A stretch of 64,000 nucleotides of DNA from Haliotis asinina (taxonomy: Eukaryota > Mollusca > Gastropoda > Lepetellida > Haliotidae). The stretch spans positions 2,563,501 through 2,627,500 of the forward strand of contig NC_090288.1 in assembly GCF_037392515.1 (NCBI RefSeq), in the 5' to 3' direction. Position numbers and translations under genes: made by a program. This document shows, in pieces, positions 53,392 through 64,000 of this stretch (position 1 is the first letter of the stretch; every line of letters starts with the position of its first letter). Below the pieces are notes generated by a model. The model saw only the letters and a list, made by a program, of their open reading frames with translations. It was not told the origin of the DNA and ran no database searches.

Positions 53392-55074
53392 ATGTGGCCA
53401 AACACGCAAAAAATGAGGAATCCACACGGTTGGATAAAGTACGTACAAACCACACCCAGAAAGATAGTAGAATGCACTAGCAGGTTCCGTGAATTAGCGA
53501 AACAAAACAAACCAGACACCACAACGGAACCGGAACCGGAACCGGAAACACACACATCACCAACAACAACAACAACAAAATGTGCAAACAGCCTAAAGTT
53601 TCTGATAGATCTAATAAAGCAACACAACCTCAAACATGCAGGACAAATTCTACAGCTATACAACGATGACAAACTCAACGACAAACAAACAAAACACCTT
53701 TTTGACATTATTGCCCAAAGCAATTACAATACGCTCGTGCAAAAAGCACTCAGCCTAGAGCAGCAACGGAGTCAGAGTCTGACTTATGACCAACTCCTAA
53801 ACGAATACACGAACACTCACTCGGAACACGAAAATGAACAGCAGTACGAATCAGTACAAAAATCGATAGACACATTCCATAAACTCATGGAACACAACGA
53901 CATAAAAACATCAGATCTAGTAAGGGACTTGCATCAAGTCTTAAACAAAACACAAAGCAAGAAAAACACGTTCGTGTTTTACGGACCACCCAATGCAGGA
54001 AAAAGCATGGTGGCCAGATCGTTACTACCAATAGCACGCTTCTACGGGGAAGCAAAATTGACTGGAAACACACAATTTATCTGGCAAGACTGTACAGATA
54101 GAAATGTCATTATCGTAGAAGAGCCATGCCTAATAGACGAGAACACAATGGAAGAGGCCAAACTTATTTTCGAAGGGGCCGACACAATGGTTAGACAGAA
54201 ATGTAGACCAGATATACTCCTAAAACGAACACCACTCATTGTAACCACAAACAGCAGCTTAACAAAATACTATCCAAACCAAAATTCAGCCTTTAAGGCC
54301 AGAACTCACTTATACAAAATGAAGCCGGCACCGTTTCTAAAGAAAATAACAAAACCATTGAATCCACTTATGTGGAATGCAATTTTTGCTGACGCTTACA
54401 AAGAATCAGACTCGGATTGCGTCTCCGATGACGATTCGGATTGCCAAATCCTTCACATCGATGAAGCACCACCAAACACTCCGGTCTCCGACGAAATCGA
54501 TAGCGACTTCGATTCCGAAGGAGACGCGGAAATATTACAATTGGTTGAGCCAGAAGTCAATATTAAAGATAACAAAAATGACCCTCCCCTTTCTATTCGC
54601 AGGACCCCAACTGCCGCCGATCCAGCCCAGATGGTGGCATCAGACATACGGCCGATTGCCGCCGAACATGGAACGGTGGCTCCACAGGTTCGATGCAGTG
54701 AACGGAGTGGCGAACGAAGCGTGGAAGAACATCTACCAGCTAATGGGGATCTTCTTCTGCATGGCAGTAGAATTCTACCCAGAGGAAGCGGCGGAACTGT
54801 ACCACAAGACAGACATGGACAATTACTGGATAGCATCGGTCTACAATCCGAAAACGAATCCCTTCATTCCGCAGCTGATACAATACAAGGGGGGGAACCT
54901 GTCCACAATCGCCCAACACATGGAATGGACCAAGAGGAAACAAGCACGCGAACACCTGATGCTAGTGCGGCCCAAAACTCACAAGGGGATGAAGAAAACA
55001 CTCCTTCAATAAAAGAAGAAATAAAACAGGTGAATATTTTAAACGATATTCATTGGTATGAGTTTCATACTTAG
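53392..55074 (+). CDS. NS1-like SF3 helicase, copy 2
   Basis: 560 residues, offset 5958 bp from copy 1 and almost identical (one visible difference near the start, R for K at residue 9). All SF3 motifs are intact (Walker A GPPNAGKS at 198-205). Upstream and downstream context is the same as copy 1, but here the following ORF and VP are also present in full, so 53352-57764 is the best record of the unit's unique region. Confidence 0.85.
   Translation: MWPNTQKMRNPHGWIKYVQTTPRKIVECTSRFRELAKQNKPDTTTEPEPEPETHTSPTTTTTKCANSLKFLIDLIKQHNLKHAGQILQLYNDDKLNDKQTKHLFDIIAQSNYNTLVQKALSLEQQRSQSLTYDQLLNEYTNTHSEHENEQQYESVQKSIDTFHKLMEHNDIKTSDLVRDLHQVLNKTQSKKNTFVFYGPPNAGKSMVARSLLPIARFYGEAKLTGNTQFIWQDCTDRNVIIVEEPCLIDENTMEEAKLIFEGADTMVRQKCRPDILLKRTPLIVTTNSSLTKYYPNQNSAFKARTHLYKMKPAPFLKKITKPLNPLMWNAIFADAYKESDSDCVSDDDSDCQILHIDEAPPNTPVSDEIDSDFDSEGDAEILQLVEPEVNIKDNKNDPPLSIRRTPTAADPAQMVASDIRPIAAEHGTVAPQVRCSERSGERSVEEHLPANGDLLLHGSRILPRGSGGTVPQDRHGQLLDSIGLQSENESLHSAADTIQGGEPVHNRPTHGMDQEETSTRTPDASAAQNSQGDEENTPSIKEEIKQVNILNDIHWYEFHT
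54578..55012 (+). CDS. small overlapping ORF in NS1, copy 2
   Basis: 144 codons, identical in frame and product to 48620-49054. The conservation is explained by recent duplication and is not independent evidence. Confidence 0.5.
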   Translation: MTLPFLFAGPQLPPIQPRWWHQTYGRLPPNMERWLHRFDAVNGVANEAWKNIYQLMGIFFCMAVEFYPEEAAELYHKTDMDNYWIASVYNPKTNPFIPQLIQYKGGNLSTIAQHMEWTKRKQAREHLMLVRPKTHKGMKKTLLQ

Positions 55075-55131
55075 CTAAAATTAGTATTGACCCATACTAC
55101 CTTAACAAAAAAAAACTCTTATATTTTTCAG

Positions 55132-55458
55132 ATGCTCACAAAATATGACCTTGGACTACTGGACAAAAAGGATAAGAAAATTCTCAAACATCTGATGGTC
55201 AGCGACCTAGAAGATTGGGACATCAGAACGACGAAATCAACCATAGAAAGTCTCCGCTGCGTACGATGCACAGAAAACTCAAGAATGCTCTACCACGGAT
55301 GCCATTCGGGACAAATACTATGCTGCGCGTGTGGCATACCAGAAATGGACCACAACGACACCTGGGATTGCGAAACGAGGGAATGCTCCATCGACCTACA
55401 CTGGGCAACCGACCGCTACAATATCAAATTCAAAACAACCGCGCACGAACTTCTGTGA
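55132..55458 (+). CDS. Cys/His-rich small protein (RING-like?), copy 2
   Basis: 108 codons; ATG directly behind a TTTTTCAG acceptor-like site. Cys/His pattern: C43-x2-C46, C57-H58, C64, C65, C67, H74, C80, C85. The CxxC...CxH...CxxC spacing resembles the RING finger of IAP-type ubiquitin ligases or another zinc-binding fold; which one cannot be told by eye. The acceptor phase allows an in-frame splice from NS1. Overlaps the upstream-extended VP frame. Confidence 0.55.
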   Translation: MLTKYDLGLLDKKDKKILKHLMVSDLEDWDIRTTKSTIESLRCVRCTENSRMLYHGCHSGQILCCACGIPEMDHNDTWDCETRECSIDLHWATDRYNIKFKTTAHELL

Positions 55459-55579
55459 TTGTATTTCAAACGTAAATAAACTTATGCATAGTGTCAATGC
55501 ATTAAACTGCACTTCCTGCCATGTGATACTTTCAGAACGAGGCAGAAAGCTTCGGACGACGCCATTTGCAAACACAGGT

Positions 55580-58028
55580 ATGGGACTCTTGAAACTTGGT
55601 AAAAGCATAGCTAGATTAATAGGAAAGGCATCCAAAACAAAACCTGCTAAAGCAGCGGGCAGGGGATTCAAGAAACTAGTTGACAAAAAATTGGGAAAAA
55701 ACACAAAAGGCATCATACACAGCAATGTCAAACATCACATCAAAAAATTAGACCCAGTGGGTGCAGTCGAAAGAAGCTCATACGATACCTTAACAGAACA
55801 AGATAAAAAGAACATAGAAATAGCTAAAAGAGTATTTGGCGTGCACAAAAGACCTAGAAAAGTAAGACCACGCAGACCAACATTAGTAGACATTGAAAAA
55901 GCAGAACAAGAAAAACGAAAACAACAACAAATACAACAACAACGCATACACGAACAACAACGTAGAAAACAAGAAAAAATACAACAACATAGAAATGCAG
56001 CAAATGCACAATTTCAAAGATACATGCAAAGACATAAACAAGGAAGCACCATAAAATCACTCCCATGGACAAAAAAAAACAAAAAAAAGAAAAGAACAAC
56101 CACCACAGAAAATTACAACTCACAATTCCGAAACACAAGCATGGGCCAACTACTTCGATCAAAGACTCAGAAAACTATACAAAATGCAACCCACCAAAAA
56201 AAACTTTAGACTACGGCAACAATTATTAAACTACAAACAAAGAACATTAACATACCAAACAGATGCCAAAAAACAACATTTATGGAATCAATACCACAGA
56301 TCGAACTTCAGAATAACATTGCAAAAATATCTTGCAGGAAACACCCAACAAGGAACACACAACATGTCACAACAAAGCAGCAGCACAGTAGCAGGATTAG
56401 GAACAGTACAAGATGACGTCACAGGAGATGACGTATCTGGGTCAGGGCCAGCAAGGCAAGAAACAACAATAAGAGACAGAACAGAACACTACGAAAGGTT
56501 CAACACCATCAAGGAAACGTACGAAAAAAGTATGTGGATTATTCTACCAGTATACACTGAAAACACATGCGAATACTACTGCAACAATCTACCTAAAAAA
56601 GTCAAAATATCACGAGGAAACAACAAAGTAGAAACAACATTAAATGCAGAAAAAGGATGGGAAGATCCCAAAGCGGAATTCTACCAAGGAAATCCACAAG
56701 ACTACAAACCAGACAACTTAAACCAAATTAAAATAGAATGGTTCTCACCATTTTCCTTCATACCATACAACAGATGTGCAGCCAGCATGACTAACGCAGA
56801 CATGAAATATTTCGAACAAAGAGCAATCAAATACAGAGTCAAAAGATTCGGGTTCGAACTCAGCGAAATGCAAGGACATTTCGATGCACCACCAGTAACA
56901 GAAAATCAACCAAGAGTAACCATACCACAAGACTTCAGAATACTAGCAAACGTAGACAGCGACCACAGTCTAACACCACTCAACATATCAACAAAAATGA
57001 AAGACATAAAAAAAGCACAAAGTGGATACGATGGAAGAGTCATGGAAAACGTATCAAACAGAGAATCGCACAACAAAAACTTCACACAACCACTACCAAC
57101 TGACCTCAATGAATGCGTACTACCCAGACTAGTGATTGGAGGAACATTCCCAAAACAATGGCTAGAGGAAAACACTGTAACAACAGACGAAGAAAACATA
57201 GACTGGAACAAAATAGGAAGAACAGAAATGGATCCAACCATTCTATACGACATCTACAACGACCACGAAACAACAACAGTACCATCAACTACAGGATTCT
57301 CATACGAGTTTTGGAACCCAAGCAAAGAATGGATCCTAAACACGGTAATGTACGAAAGAAGACACAAACCATGCAAAACAGAAAACAACGTACCACTATC
57401 ACAAAAAACATGGGAACAACTAGGACTGCAAGCAGCATCAACGCAAGAACATTGGACAAACGACTGGGATCTGTCTAAAGTAAGAAAACAATACCGCACA
57501 GATAACTTCCACGCAACAACAGGGTTAAACTACCACTTCCCAGAACAAGCTCCACTAGCAGCACTTAGCATATATCCAATGTTCATCAACAATGGAAAAA
57601 GCATACAATTAGTTAACGGATTCGTACAAGCCAGAATCACTTATACAGCTGAAGTGGAATTAATGGTACAAAACTACATACCACTATTCCCCAACTTCAT
57701 GCCAAGAATACAATATCACCTGATGGAAAGCCACAACAACAGAGAAAAACTAATACACAGCAACAGACAAGAAGAAGAAGACGAAAGACAAATAACAATG
57801 GGACAACACTTCATACCAGGAGACTGGCCACTACAACCAGGAATAGAACCAAGTTCGCTGGACGCAAGCAGAAACATAGTATGTGACACAACAGGAAGAC
57901 CAATAGGAGACCAAATAAAAATGCAAAGCAGAATAGAAAACCCACAAATACTAAAGGCAAAAGAAACAACTGAGCTAGAGAGTGAAAGTTCGGGAGATGA
58001 GCCAACAAGAAAAAAGATACGAATATAA
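55580..58028 (+). pseudogene. capsid-like VP, copy 3 (full length, frameshifted)
   Basis: Only copy with the N terminus: the ATG at 55580 begins an amphipathic, basic segment (GLLKLGKSIARLIGKA) with a GRGFKKLVDKKLG repeat, then follows copy 1. At 56070-56088 the A-tract pair is 9+8 bases against 10+9 in copy 1, a loss of 2 nt, and the frame breaks; the rest reads from 56184 to the stop at 58028. The frame is also open upstream of 55580 to 55331. No PLA2 domain. Long A-tracts are prone to polymerase and assembly errors, so the break needs confirming. Confidence 0.7.
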
Positions 58029-58260
58029 AAGACATTCGCGTTCGAAAAAAAAAAGCGAACAACTAAAAGAACATTCGCATTCAAGATATATATACAGTAT
58101 ATATAAACCAATATTTTTATCGCGAGGTTCGATACGAGTCCTATGTTAAACACATCACTCGAACCTCGAACATGTAAAATTGTGTTCGCATTTAAGATTA
58201 CATACAGTATATATAAACCAATATTTTTATCGCGAGGTTCGATACGAGTCCTATGTTCTA
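57765..58260 (+). repeat. ITR, right type, outer part deleted (~496 nt)
   Basis: VP end, trailer and two TTCGA units, ending ...CCTATGTTCTA. The junction CTATGTTCTACCGGGTTGA is the reverse complement of the junction at 52850-52870. Confidence 0.85.
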
Positions 58261-58652
58261 CCGGGTTGATTGTTCGAGGATACAATGTTGCAAAATCAAA
58301 ATTTTTCGATGGAACGTTCGGGAGTTTAAATGAATAATAGAGTAAGCAAAGTAGCGGTTCGAACGCGTGAGGTTCGGTCTCGTATGTGCGTATAGGTTTT
58401 CTTACAGCTTTTTTTTTCGTACCTTTTTATAGGTTCGAGGTTCGTGTAATGTGTTTAACATAGGACTCGAATCGAATCTCACGATAAAATATTGGTTTAT
58501 TAACAGTTGAAAGACAGAGCTTGAATGCGAACATATTTTTACATGTTCGAGGTTCGAGTGATGTGTTTAACATAGGACTCGTATCGAACCTCGCGATAAA
58601 AATATTGGTTTATATATACTGTATATATATCTTGAATGCGAATGTTCTTTTA
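58261..58652 (+). repeat. ITR, left type, inner part deleted (~392 nt)
   Basis: Starts CCGGGTTGATTGTTCGAGG, the outer end of the ITR, and runs to GAATGTTCTTTTAA before breaking into an inverted VP fragment. Confidence 0.85.
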
Positions 58653-58768
58653 ACCCTGTTGTTGCGTGGAAGTTATCTGTGCGGTATTGTTTTCTTATTT
58701 TAGACAGATCCCAGTCGTTTGTCCAATGTTCTTGGTTTGTGTCTTCTTTCGTACATTACCGTGTTTTC
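58650..58768 (-). pseudogene. inverted VP fragments at right edge
   Basis: Two pieces in antisense: 58652-58731 (matches 57455-57540 reversed) and 58732-58766 (matches ~57335-57368 reversed). Confidence 0.8.
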
Positions 58769-58771
58769 CCT

Positions 58772-59783
58772 CTTAGTTCTAGAGAGGCAACCATTCCAGC
58801 CTCTATGATTACTCCTGTTCCAATCTCTAGAAAGCAGATAAACTTTTATAGAACATCCCCCGACATCTCCAACTAACCCAGACAATAAAGACAAAAAAAG
58901 ACTACCGCTCCTCGTCACCAGGTGCCACGGGTGTTTTTTATTTGTTTAGTTCCCCCACAATGAATTACGGCCCGCCCAAGATACGTGGTTATTTATTCGT
59001 CCTTTACCAATATATTCCACTCCCAGGTTTGATGACGTTACTCTAAACAACTGCATTACTTGATAGAGGAAGGTTCCTAATGGAGTGCTAAAGGGTCAAA
59101 ACGCAGTTCCGTGAAAGTCAACTTTTGCACCCCCGGAAGGGTAATGGTGGATACATCATGGGTTGCAAATGCGCAAAAAGGTGAATCGGAGCTACTTTTT
59201 TACAAAAAAAAAAACAAAACAAAAAAAAAACAGCTCAAATGATAGCGGAAAGTTCCTGATGGAGTGCTAGAGGGTCAAAACACAGTTCCATGAAAATAAA
59301 CTTTTGCATCCCCGGAAGGCTAACGGTGGATACATCATGGTTTGCAAATGCGCAAAAAGGTGATTCGGGGCTACTTTTTTTTAAAAAAAAACAAAAAAAA
59401 AAACAAAACAGCTCAAATGATAGCGGAAGGTTCCTGGTGGAGTGCTAGAGGGTCAAAACGCAGTTCCGTAAAAGTCATCTTTTTCGTTTTCTATGCAAAA
59501 AGTTGAATAGGACAAATATACCAAAACAATTTCTCATTTTCTGAATGTTAGAACTAACTTCCCACCTTGCACATGTGCAGCAAGAGTCTTGAGCAGAAAA
59601 ATGTTATAGATACTATAACTAGCACAACTGGCTATGGAAAGATCACAGCTGTGAAGACTGCTGTTGACAGAGCAGTGCAAGTCCAGATGGAAGATGGGTG
59701 GCTATGATGTAACAGAGGTAGAATATTCTCTCCAAGCACTGCATACAGAAACACATAGACAACAAGGACTGAACTGCCGATGC
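58772..59783 (+). repeat. 1.01-kb direct repeat, right copy
   Basis: Matches 42310-43321 with a few substitutions and A-tract length changes (the 33-base A-run is interrupted here). After GCCGATGC it continues into unique host DNA, so this copy carries the original right flank. Confidence 0.9.
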
Positions 59784-60254
59784 CTGTAGCAATTCCTACT
59801 TCCACTAAATTTTGTATTCCCAAATTTCACTTTGATTACTGAAGGAGTGTGAGAGTTCTCATATTTCTTCCTCAACACGTGTAATCTTCTATCGGAGACC
59901 ATACAGTAGATTCTATTATATGGTCTCTGCTTCTGTTTTTTCACATGACCAAATAATCAATAATCCTGCATGATCATCCACTTTGATCATTTTTACAATG
60001 ACCGATTCTTTGAAGGGTCCCAGGAGGGCCTTACTCCTGGTTCCACTGGCAAGCTACAGTGCTGTACAAGGAAAAGAAGAACCTGCACGTGTAGGATTTC
60101 ATCATAAGGTGCCTGCCACAATCAAATTGCCAGTTATGCAGGAAGCGGCAGACCTTCATGGCCCTTGATAGCATTGGCCTCGTAATGACAGATGTTAAAG
60201 GGTACGCCGTCTCACAAGCATTGTCCTTTACTGTTTTCCAAGGTATCCTTCGCA
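59784..60254. other. intergenic, no gene seen
   Basis: No recognisable coding sequence or repeat. Confidence 0.5.
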
Positions 60255-61110
60255 ATCACCCATCAGGATCACCATTCCCTACCTAGACCCTGTCAGCCAT
60301 CAGATCTCCTGACTAGTGAAATACATAGATGTCACCTTCTCCACCAACAAGACCATCAAAACCCTGATACACACTAATGGCAAAGGCACCAGTAGCTCCA
60401 CACCCAATCCCAGAGGATGCATATATCAAATCCTCTGTGATTATAGTGACACATACATCAGCAAAACCTTTAGGCCCCTCAACACCAGACTGAAAAAACC
60501 TCAGGCATCCGTTAACAAACTTGACCTCAGATCTGCTGTTTCCGAACACATCAACAAGATCCAGGACCACACCATCATATAGGAAGCCACCAAAGCCCAA
60601 TCTATCAACAACAGCAACTGGCGGCAAAGAAAATTGCAAGAGGTCACAGACATCAGAAGAAGCCGACCAGCTATCAACAGTGACCAAGGAACACATCTCC
60701 CTAGCGCTTGTGACTCATTAACTTAGCTAGCTGACTTGGTTGACACATGTCATCGGTTCCCCATTGTGCAGATCGATGCTCATGTTGTTGATCACTGGAT
60801 TGTCTGGTCCAGACTCGATTATTTACAGACCGTCGCCATATAGCTGGAATATTGCTAAGTGCGACGTAAAACTAAACTCACTCACTCACTCTTACCAATC
60901 ATGCCTGGGTAAACAAACCCTGGCTTCCACTCCTGTCCATCTACCAATTAACTACTGGCTTCCTTTGTCATACTGTTGTTGTTTCTACATGTACATAAAT
61001 AGCTTGTTGTATTCCATTGTTTCATTCACCTGATGAAGAAGTAAGAATGTACTTCGAAACGTCGTGACTCTTCACAATAAGGAAGTTGTCATCCATAAAA
61101 AATGTGTGTC
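60255..61110 (+). mobile_element. Penelope-like element 3' remnant
   Basis: Frame 60316-60720 reads GCIYQILCDYSDTYISKT, RPLNTRLK, SAVSEHI and, after one in-frame stop (60580), NWRQRKLQE and RRSRPAINSDQG. This is the GIY-YIG endonuclease and tail of Penelope-like retroelements. Just upstream ITIPYLDP matches the conserved TIPY linker. The second Gly/Lys of the usual YIGKT is changed (YISKT). A SINE (60722-60900) interrupts it; text near 61022-61070 (CTGATGAAGAAGTAAGAATG...CGAAACGTCG) looks like the element's 3' UTR. Dead copy. Confidence 0.7.
60722..60900 (-). repeat. abalone-type SINE copy
   Basis: Includes 'gacacatgtcatcggttcccc', 'ttgatcactggattgtctggtccagactcg', 'gccatatagctggaatattgctaagtgcg' and the tail 'aaactcactcactcactc'. 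Best-preserved copy in the window. Confidence 0.8.
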
Positions 61111-61434
61111 TTTGTTGGTGAATAGTCATTATGTTTTCCATCACACTGCCATCATTATGGACAAGCTATATTACTGAACTATAAGGTTACAGTACATGGT
61201 TGGCAACTTGGCAAGAAAATCAGACATGCTCGCTCAAACGGTCCATTAACATTTTTACAAATAACAAGTTCAATGTTGTTCGGTTGACTATTCTTTATTT
61301 TCAATACAACACAACTCAATGTTTACAGTTTGATCATGATGCTTCACTCACGGAGCAATCCACACAGTGTTCTCTCTCTAATCATGCTAATATTTAATCT
61401 GGATTCTGACCCAGTAATTCAGCACTAATATAGG

Positions 61435-61576
61435 TTATCACGGGAGTGTGTTTTGGGATGGCTAATATCCTGCACTGGGAATAAACATTGTATTTAGCAA
61501 GCCTTGGCGAGCTAAATATATAGTGTTTATTCCTAATGCAGGATATTAACCATCCCAAAACACACAAGTGTGATAA
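61435..61576. mobile_element. foldback / MITE-like element
   Basis: Two ~70-bp arms, TTATCACGGGAGTGTGTTTT... and its near-complement ...CACACAAGTGTGATAA, joined by a loop of about 10 bp. No coding capacity. Confidence 0.75.
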
Positions 61577-62350
61577 ATAAATTTATCATACAATGTCATG
61601 ATTGCAAGACGCCTGCGTAATCAGTCCCGTCTATCATTACGAGACAACAATTTTCTCTCAAGGCACTCACAGTACCATAACCACGGTCATCAATCTGGAC
61701 ACGACCGCCGATAGATGGGTGTGACACCATGTTTGTTTACAGTGTGAAAGCATTCCCTAAAATTTGCATATGACCTCTCTAATTTGCATTGGTGTCTGTA
61801 AGTGACCCCAACGTATACCGAAAGTATCCTTTGGCTTTATCCTGTCAGGAACGCTACCCATTGTGTGAGAAATACTTTTTTCTTTCACACTAATTCTTCT
61901 GATTGTTGCATCTCAACATTGAACATGAACAAAGTTACAATATGAAAGAAAGATGATCATTCAAATGTAAATGTTTACAGTTCACTAATTCTACAAGGAT
62001 GATCCATAAATGCATGATGCATCTTCCACAAATTTATCCTATTATAAAAACTGTCAAACATTCACCCATTTTTGAGTGTCATAATCTCATAATCTTAGAT
62101 TATCAGGCTAGTCTTAAAGAAAATTGCCACTATTTCTTGTTATGTCTGATGGTTTTCTCCAACCAACAAATACATACAAATGTACACAAAGTGTTGAACG
62201 AAGGAGTGTTCCTCCAAGCTGACCAAATGTATTCTTTTTTTTTATTCTGATCAGTCATGGAATCCTGGATCTTAGATTTGAGAACCACATATAGTAAACC
62301 TCCATGTGGCCTCCAGTGAGCTCAAAGACACACAAACACAACTGACACAT
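61577..62350. other. no gene seen (3' flank of the MRPL46-like exon)
   Basis: AT-rich; probably includes the 3' UTR of the minus-strand gene on its right side. Confidence 0.45.
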
Positions 62351-62503
62351 TCATATCTCAAGTATAAAAGACTTAACACTGCTGTAGTATGATGGATGCA
62401 AGTAATCTCTCAGTTCTCTCTTTGTCACCCATAGAAAGTCTTCAGCACTGTCATGATCAACGTTCACACTTCCTGTCTTGTATGCAGCCTTGAAGAAAAA
62501 CAG
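62351..62503 (-). CDS. MRPL46: last coding exon of an MRPL46-like gene
   Basis: TTTTCTTGCAG acceptor, 50 codons and TGA. Reads LFFFKAAYKTG, then EDFLWVTKREL, DYLHPSYYSSVKSFI. Human mitochondrial ribosomal protein L46 ends VFFFKA...VWVTKDELGDYL...YLAQVRRFVSDL as I remember it, so the match is good over the whole exon. MRPL46 is a Nudix-fold protein of the mitoribosomal large subunit. Upstream exons should lie at higher coordinates; none was found before the window ends. Confidence 0.75.
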   Translation of the reverse strand: MFFFKAAYKTGSVNVDHDSAEDFLWVTKRELRDYLHPSYYSSVKSFILEI

Positions 62504-62506
62504 CTG

Positions 62507-64000
62507 CAAGAAAACACATTGCACACACATAACAATGCAGAATTATTATGCACAAAGCACTACAACTGTATCAAATTAGTCATATTAAGTAGATTGAAAT
62601 TCAAGATTAACATGCCAAATCACGTTCATTTTGTACTCTAATTTATGTACTGCTGGATTAAAGTCATATGAAGCCTCATACTTAATGTTCAGTTCTCAAT
62701 TCATTTGTTCAGCTTAATCTACAGATAACCTGGTTTCACATCATAAACCACTGTAGATGGGTCTTTCTCAAAAGATGCCGCTTTTTCACGTATCAGGATT
62801 CAAACTTCAATATAACCGTCAAATTTTATCAATATCAATCTTATTTCTCCTTCATTAGCAATATCTAATCTATCTTGTGAATTTTTTATGACAAACAAAA
62901 TGACCAAATACGTTTTATTTTATTCCTTTTTGTAAAGGACAAGTTTACTGCAAAGACAATTCAATACAAATTTGAAAATACCCAATATATCTAGAAGGTC
63001 TTTGTTCATCTATATTTGCTATGTCCTTACATTAGGACCATTAAGTTTATATTTGAAGTAACAATTGGTATTCTCCTTAACAATTTGTAAGTTTCACACT
63101 TTTCAAAAATACCTGTTATTTAAAGGACTTGTGTTGTTAGTTTAATATAAATGATCTTTCATTTTTGTTTTTCTTTCCTGATTTATTCAGATGTGCATTA
63201 AGATATGAGACAAAATTACCTTATGCTTAACACAGAAGTCTGTTCTTGAAACTTTGCATACTTATATCCATTTTAAAGAATGTTATTTGAAAGAGTGTGT
63301 GACTGATCATACTAATTATGACACTGTAATATTCAGTCTGCAAAAACAATCAAAATGTTGAACATCCAGTTTCCCTAAATAAAGTCAATTTGTGATAATC
63401 TAAAACAAAAAATCAGTGAAACATTCATTTCTGTATGTTTTTAAAAACTGGCAAAATGGGTATGACAAATACAGAGATTAATTTTGTTGACTTATTTGTT
63501 ACTTTGACAGCTTGAGACAGATGTTCAAAACTTTGATACTTTATTAGTAGCAAGCCTGTTTAACAGTTTGAGGCAGATGATCAAAAGTTTGGATTCTTTT
63601 GTTAGTTGTAAACCTGTTTGACAGTTTCAGGATGGTGATCCAAACTTTGATACATTTGTTACTTGTAAACCTGTTGGACAGTTTCAGAAATTCATGACAA
63701 ATACCGTAAAACTTTTTTTACGTTTTGAGATCCTAAAAGAAACAAAAATGAAGATGGTAACTGCTACTTTAATTGTTGTTTATTTAAAGCACGAAGTCTA
63801 TAGTTTTTCAATTCTTCTTTGTCTTCCATTAACTTGTTCTGAAATGTCTTTCCAGTAACGCTGACATGCCTTTAGGGTAACAAATAGGCAAAGTTCTAAA
63901 ATATAGACTATAAATTTTGGTCTACAAGTATGGTAAAAACAATACTTTTAGAAACTGATTGATATGAACCTAGCTTGTCATCAGTTATCCTAACTAAATA
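62507..64000. other. probable intron or flank of the MRPL46-like gene
   Basis: 1.5 kb AT-rich DNA with one minisatellite-like stretch (63506-63690). No further exon recognised. Confidence 0.45.
63506..63690. repeat. ~58-bp tandem repeat, 3 copies
   Basis: CTGTTTGACAGTTT..AGG..GATGATC-AAA-CTTTGATAC-TTTGTTA repeats at roughly 58-bp spacing. Confidence 0.8.

Noticed and set aside
55331..55579. Upstream extension of VP copy 3 (83 codons)
   Set aside because: Overlaps the Cys/His ORF in another frame and has no conserved feature; the ATG at 55580 begins a clear amphipathic segment.
63775..63870. Minus-strand exon-like stretch (GKTFQNKLMEDKEELKNY)
   Set aside because: An acceptor-like site precedes it but there is no donor, no match to MRPL46 and no recognised family.

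Overview
The window is eukaryotic nuclear DNA, most probably from a gastropod mollusc. It has spliced genes with short exons and GT-AG introns, many minisatellites, and several interspersed repeats of a type I remember as very abundant in abalone (Haliotis): a body with 'gtctggaccagacaatccagtgatca'-like text and an 'aaactcactcactc' tail. The genus is a guess from memory; no search was run.

Region 1 (1-18.3 kb, minus strand): an almost complete CCDC66-like gene (gene A). CCDC66 is a centrosome/cilium coiled-coil protein. I traced 16 phase-consistent coding exons from an 11-nt first exon at 18192-18202 to an exon that runs off the left edge. A degenerate LINE, SINE pieces and minisatellites lie in its introns.

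Region 2 (18.3-39.2 kb, minus strand): a gap with complex ~170-bp repeats, then a second, tandem CCDC66-like gene (gene B) with nine phase-consistent exons matching the 5' half of gene A exon by exon. Gene B ends early: no counterparts of gene A's last exons (second WLxxLE module, C-terminal coiled coil) were found. Both genes start with an 11-nt coding exon followed by an intron, and both have an ETS-type CCGGAAG site about 100 bp upstream of the ATG.

Region 3 (42.3-59.8 kb): an array of endogenous parvovirus-like genomes between two ~1.01-kb direct repeats. Each unit has, on the plus strand, an SF3-helicase NS1-like gene, an overlapping small ORF, a short Cys/His-rich ORF and a large capsid-like gene. 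Units are bounded by inverted terminal repeats of about 0.8 kb that are rich in TTCGA and contain the last ~260 nt of the capsid gene. NS1 is present twice, the capsid gene three times (5'-truncated, 5'-truncated, and full-length but frameshifted). Fragments of at least two further lineages are mixed in. Copies are nearly identical, so the amplification or integration is recent. NS1 has no visible HUH nickase motif and its Walker A lies only ~200 residues from the start codon.

Region 4 (59.8-64 kb): a Penelope-like element remnant (GIY-YIG part) split by a SINE, a foldback element, and on the minus strand the last coding exon of a gene resembling mitochondrial ribosomal protein L46.

The host genes look like ordinary conserved cellular genes. 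The viral array is the unusual content and lies about 3.2 kb upstream of the gene B promoter.
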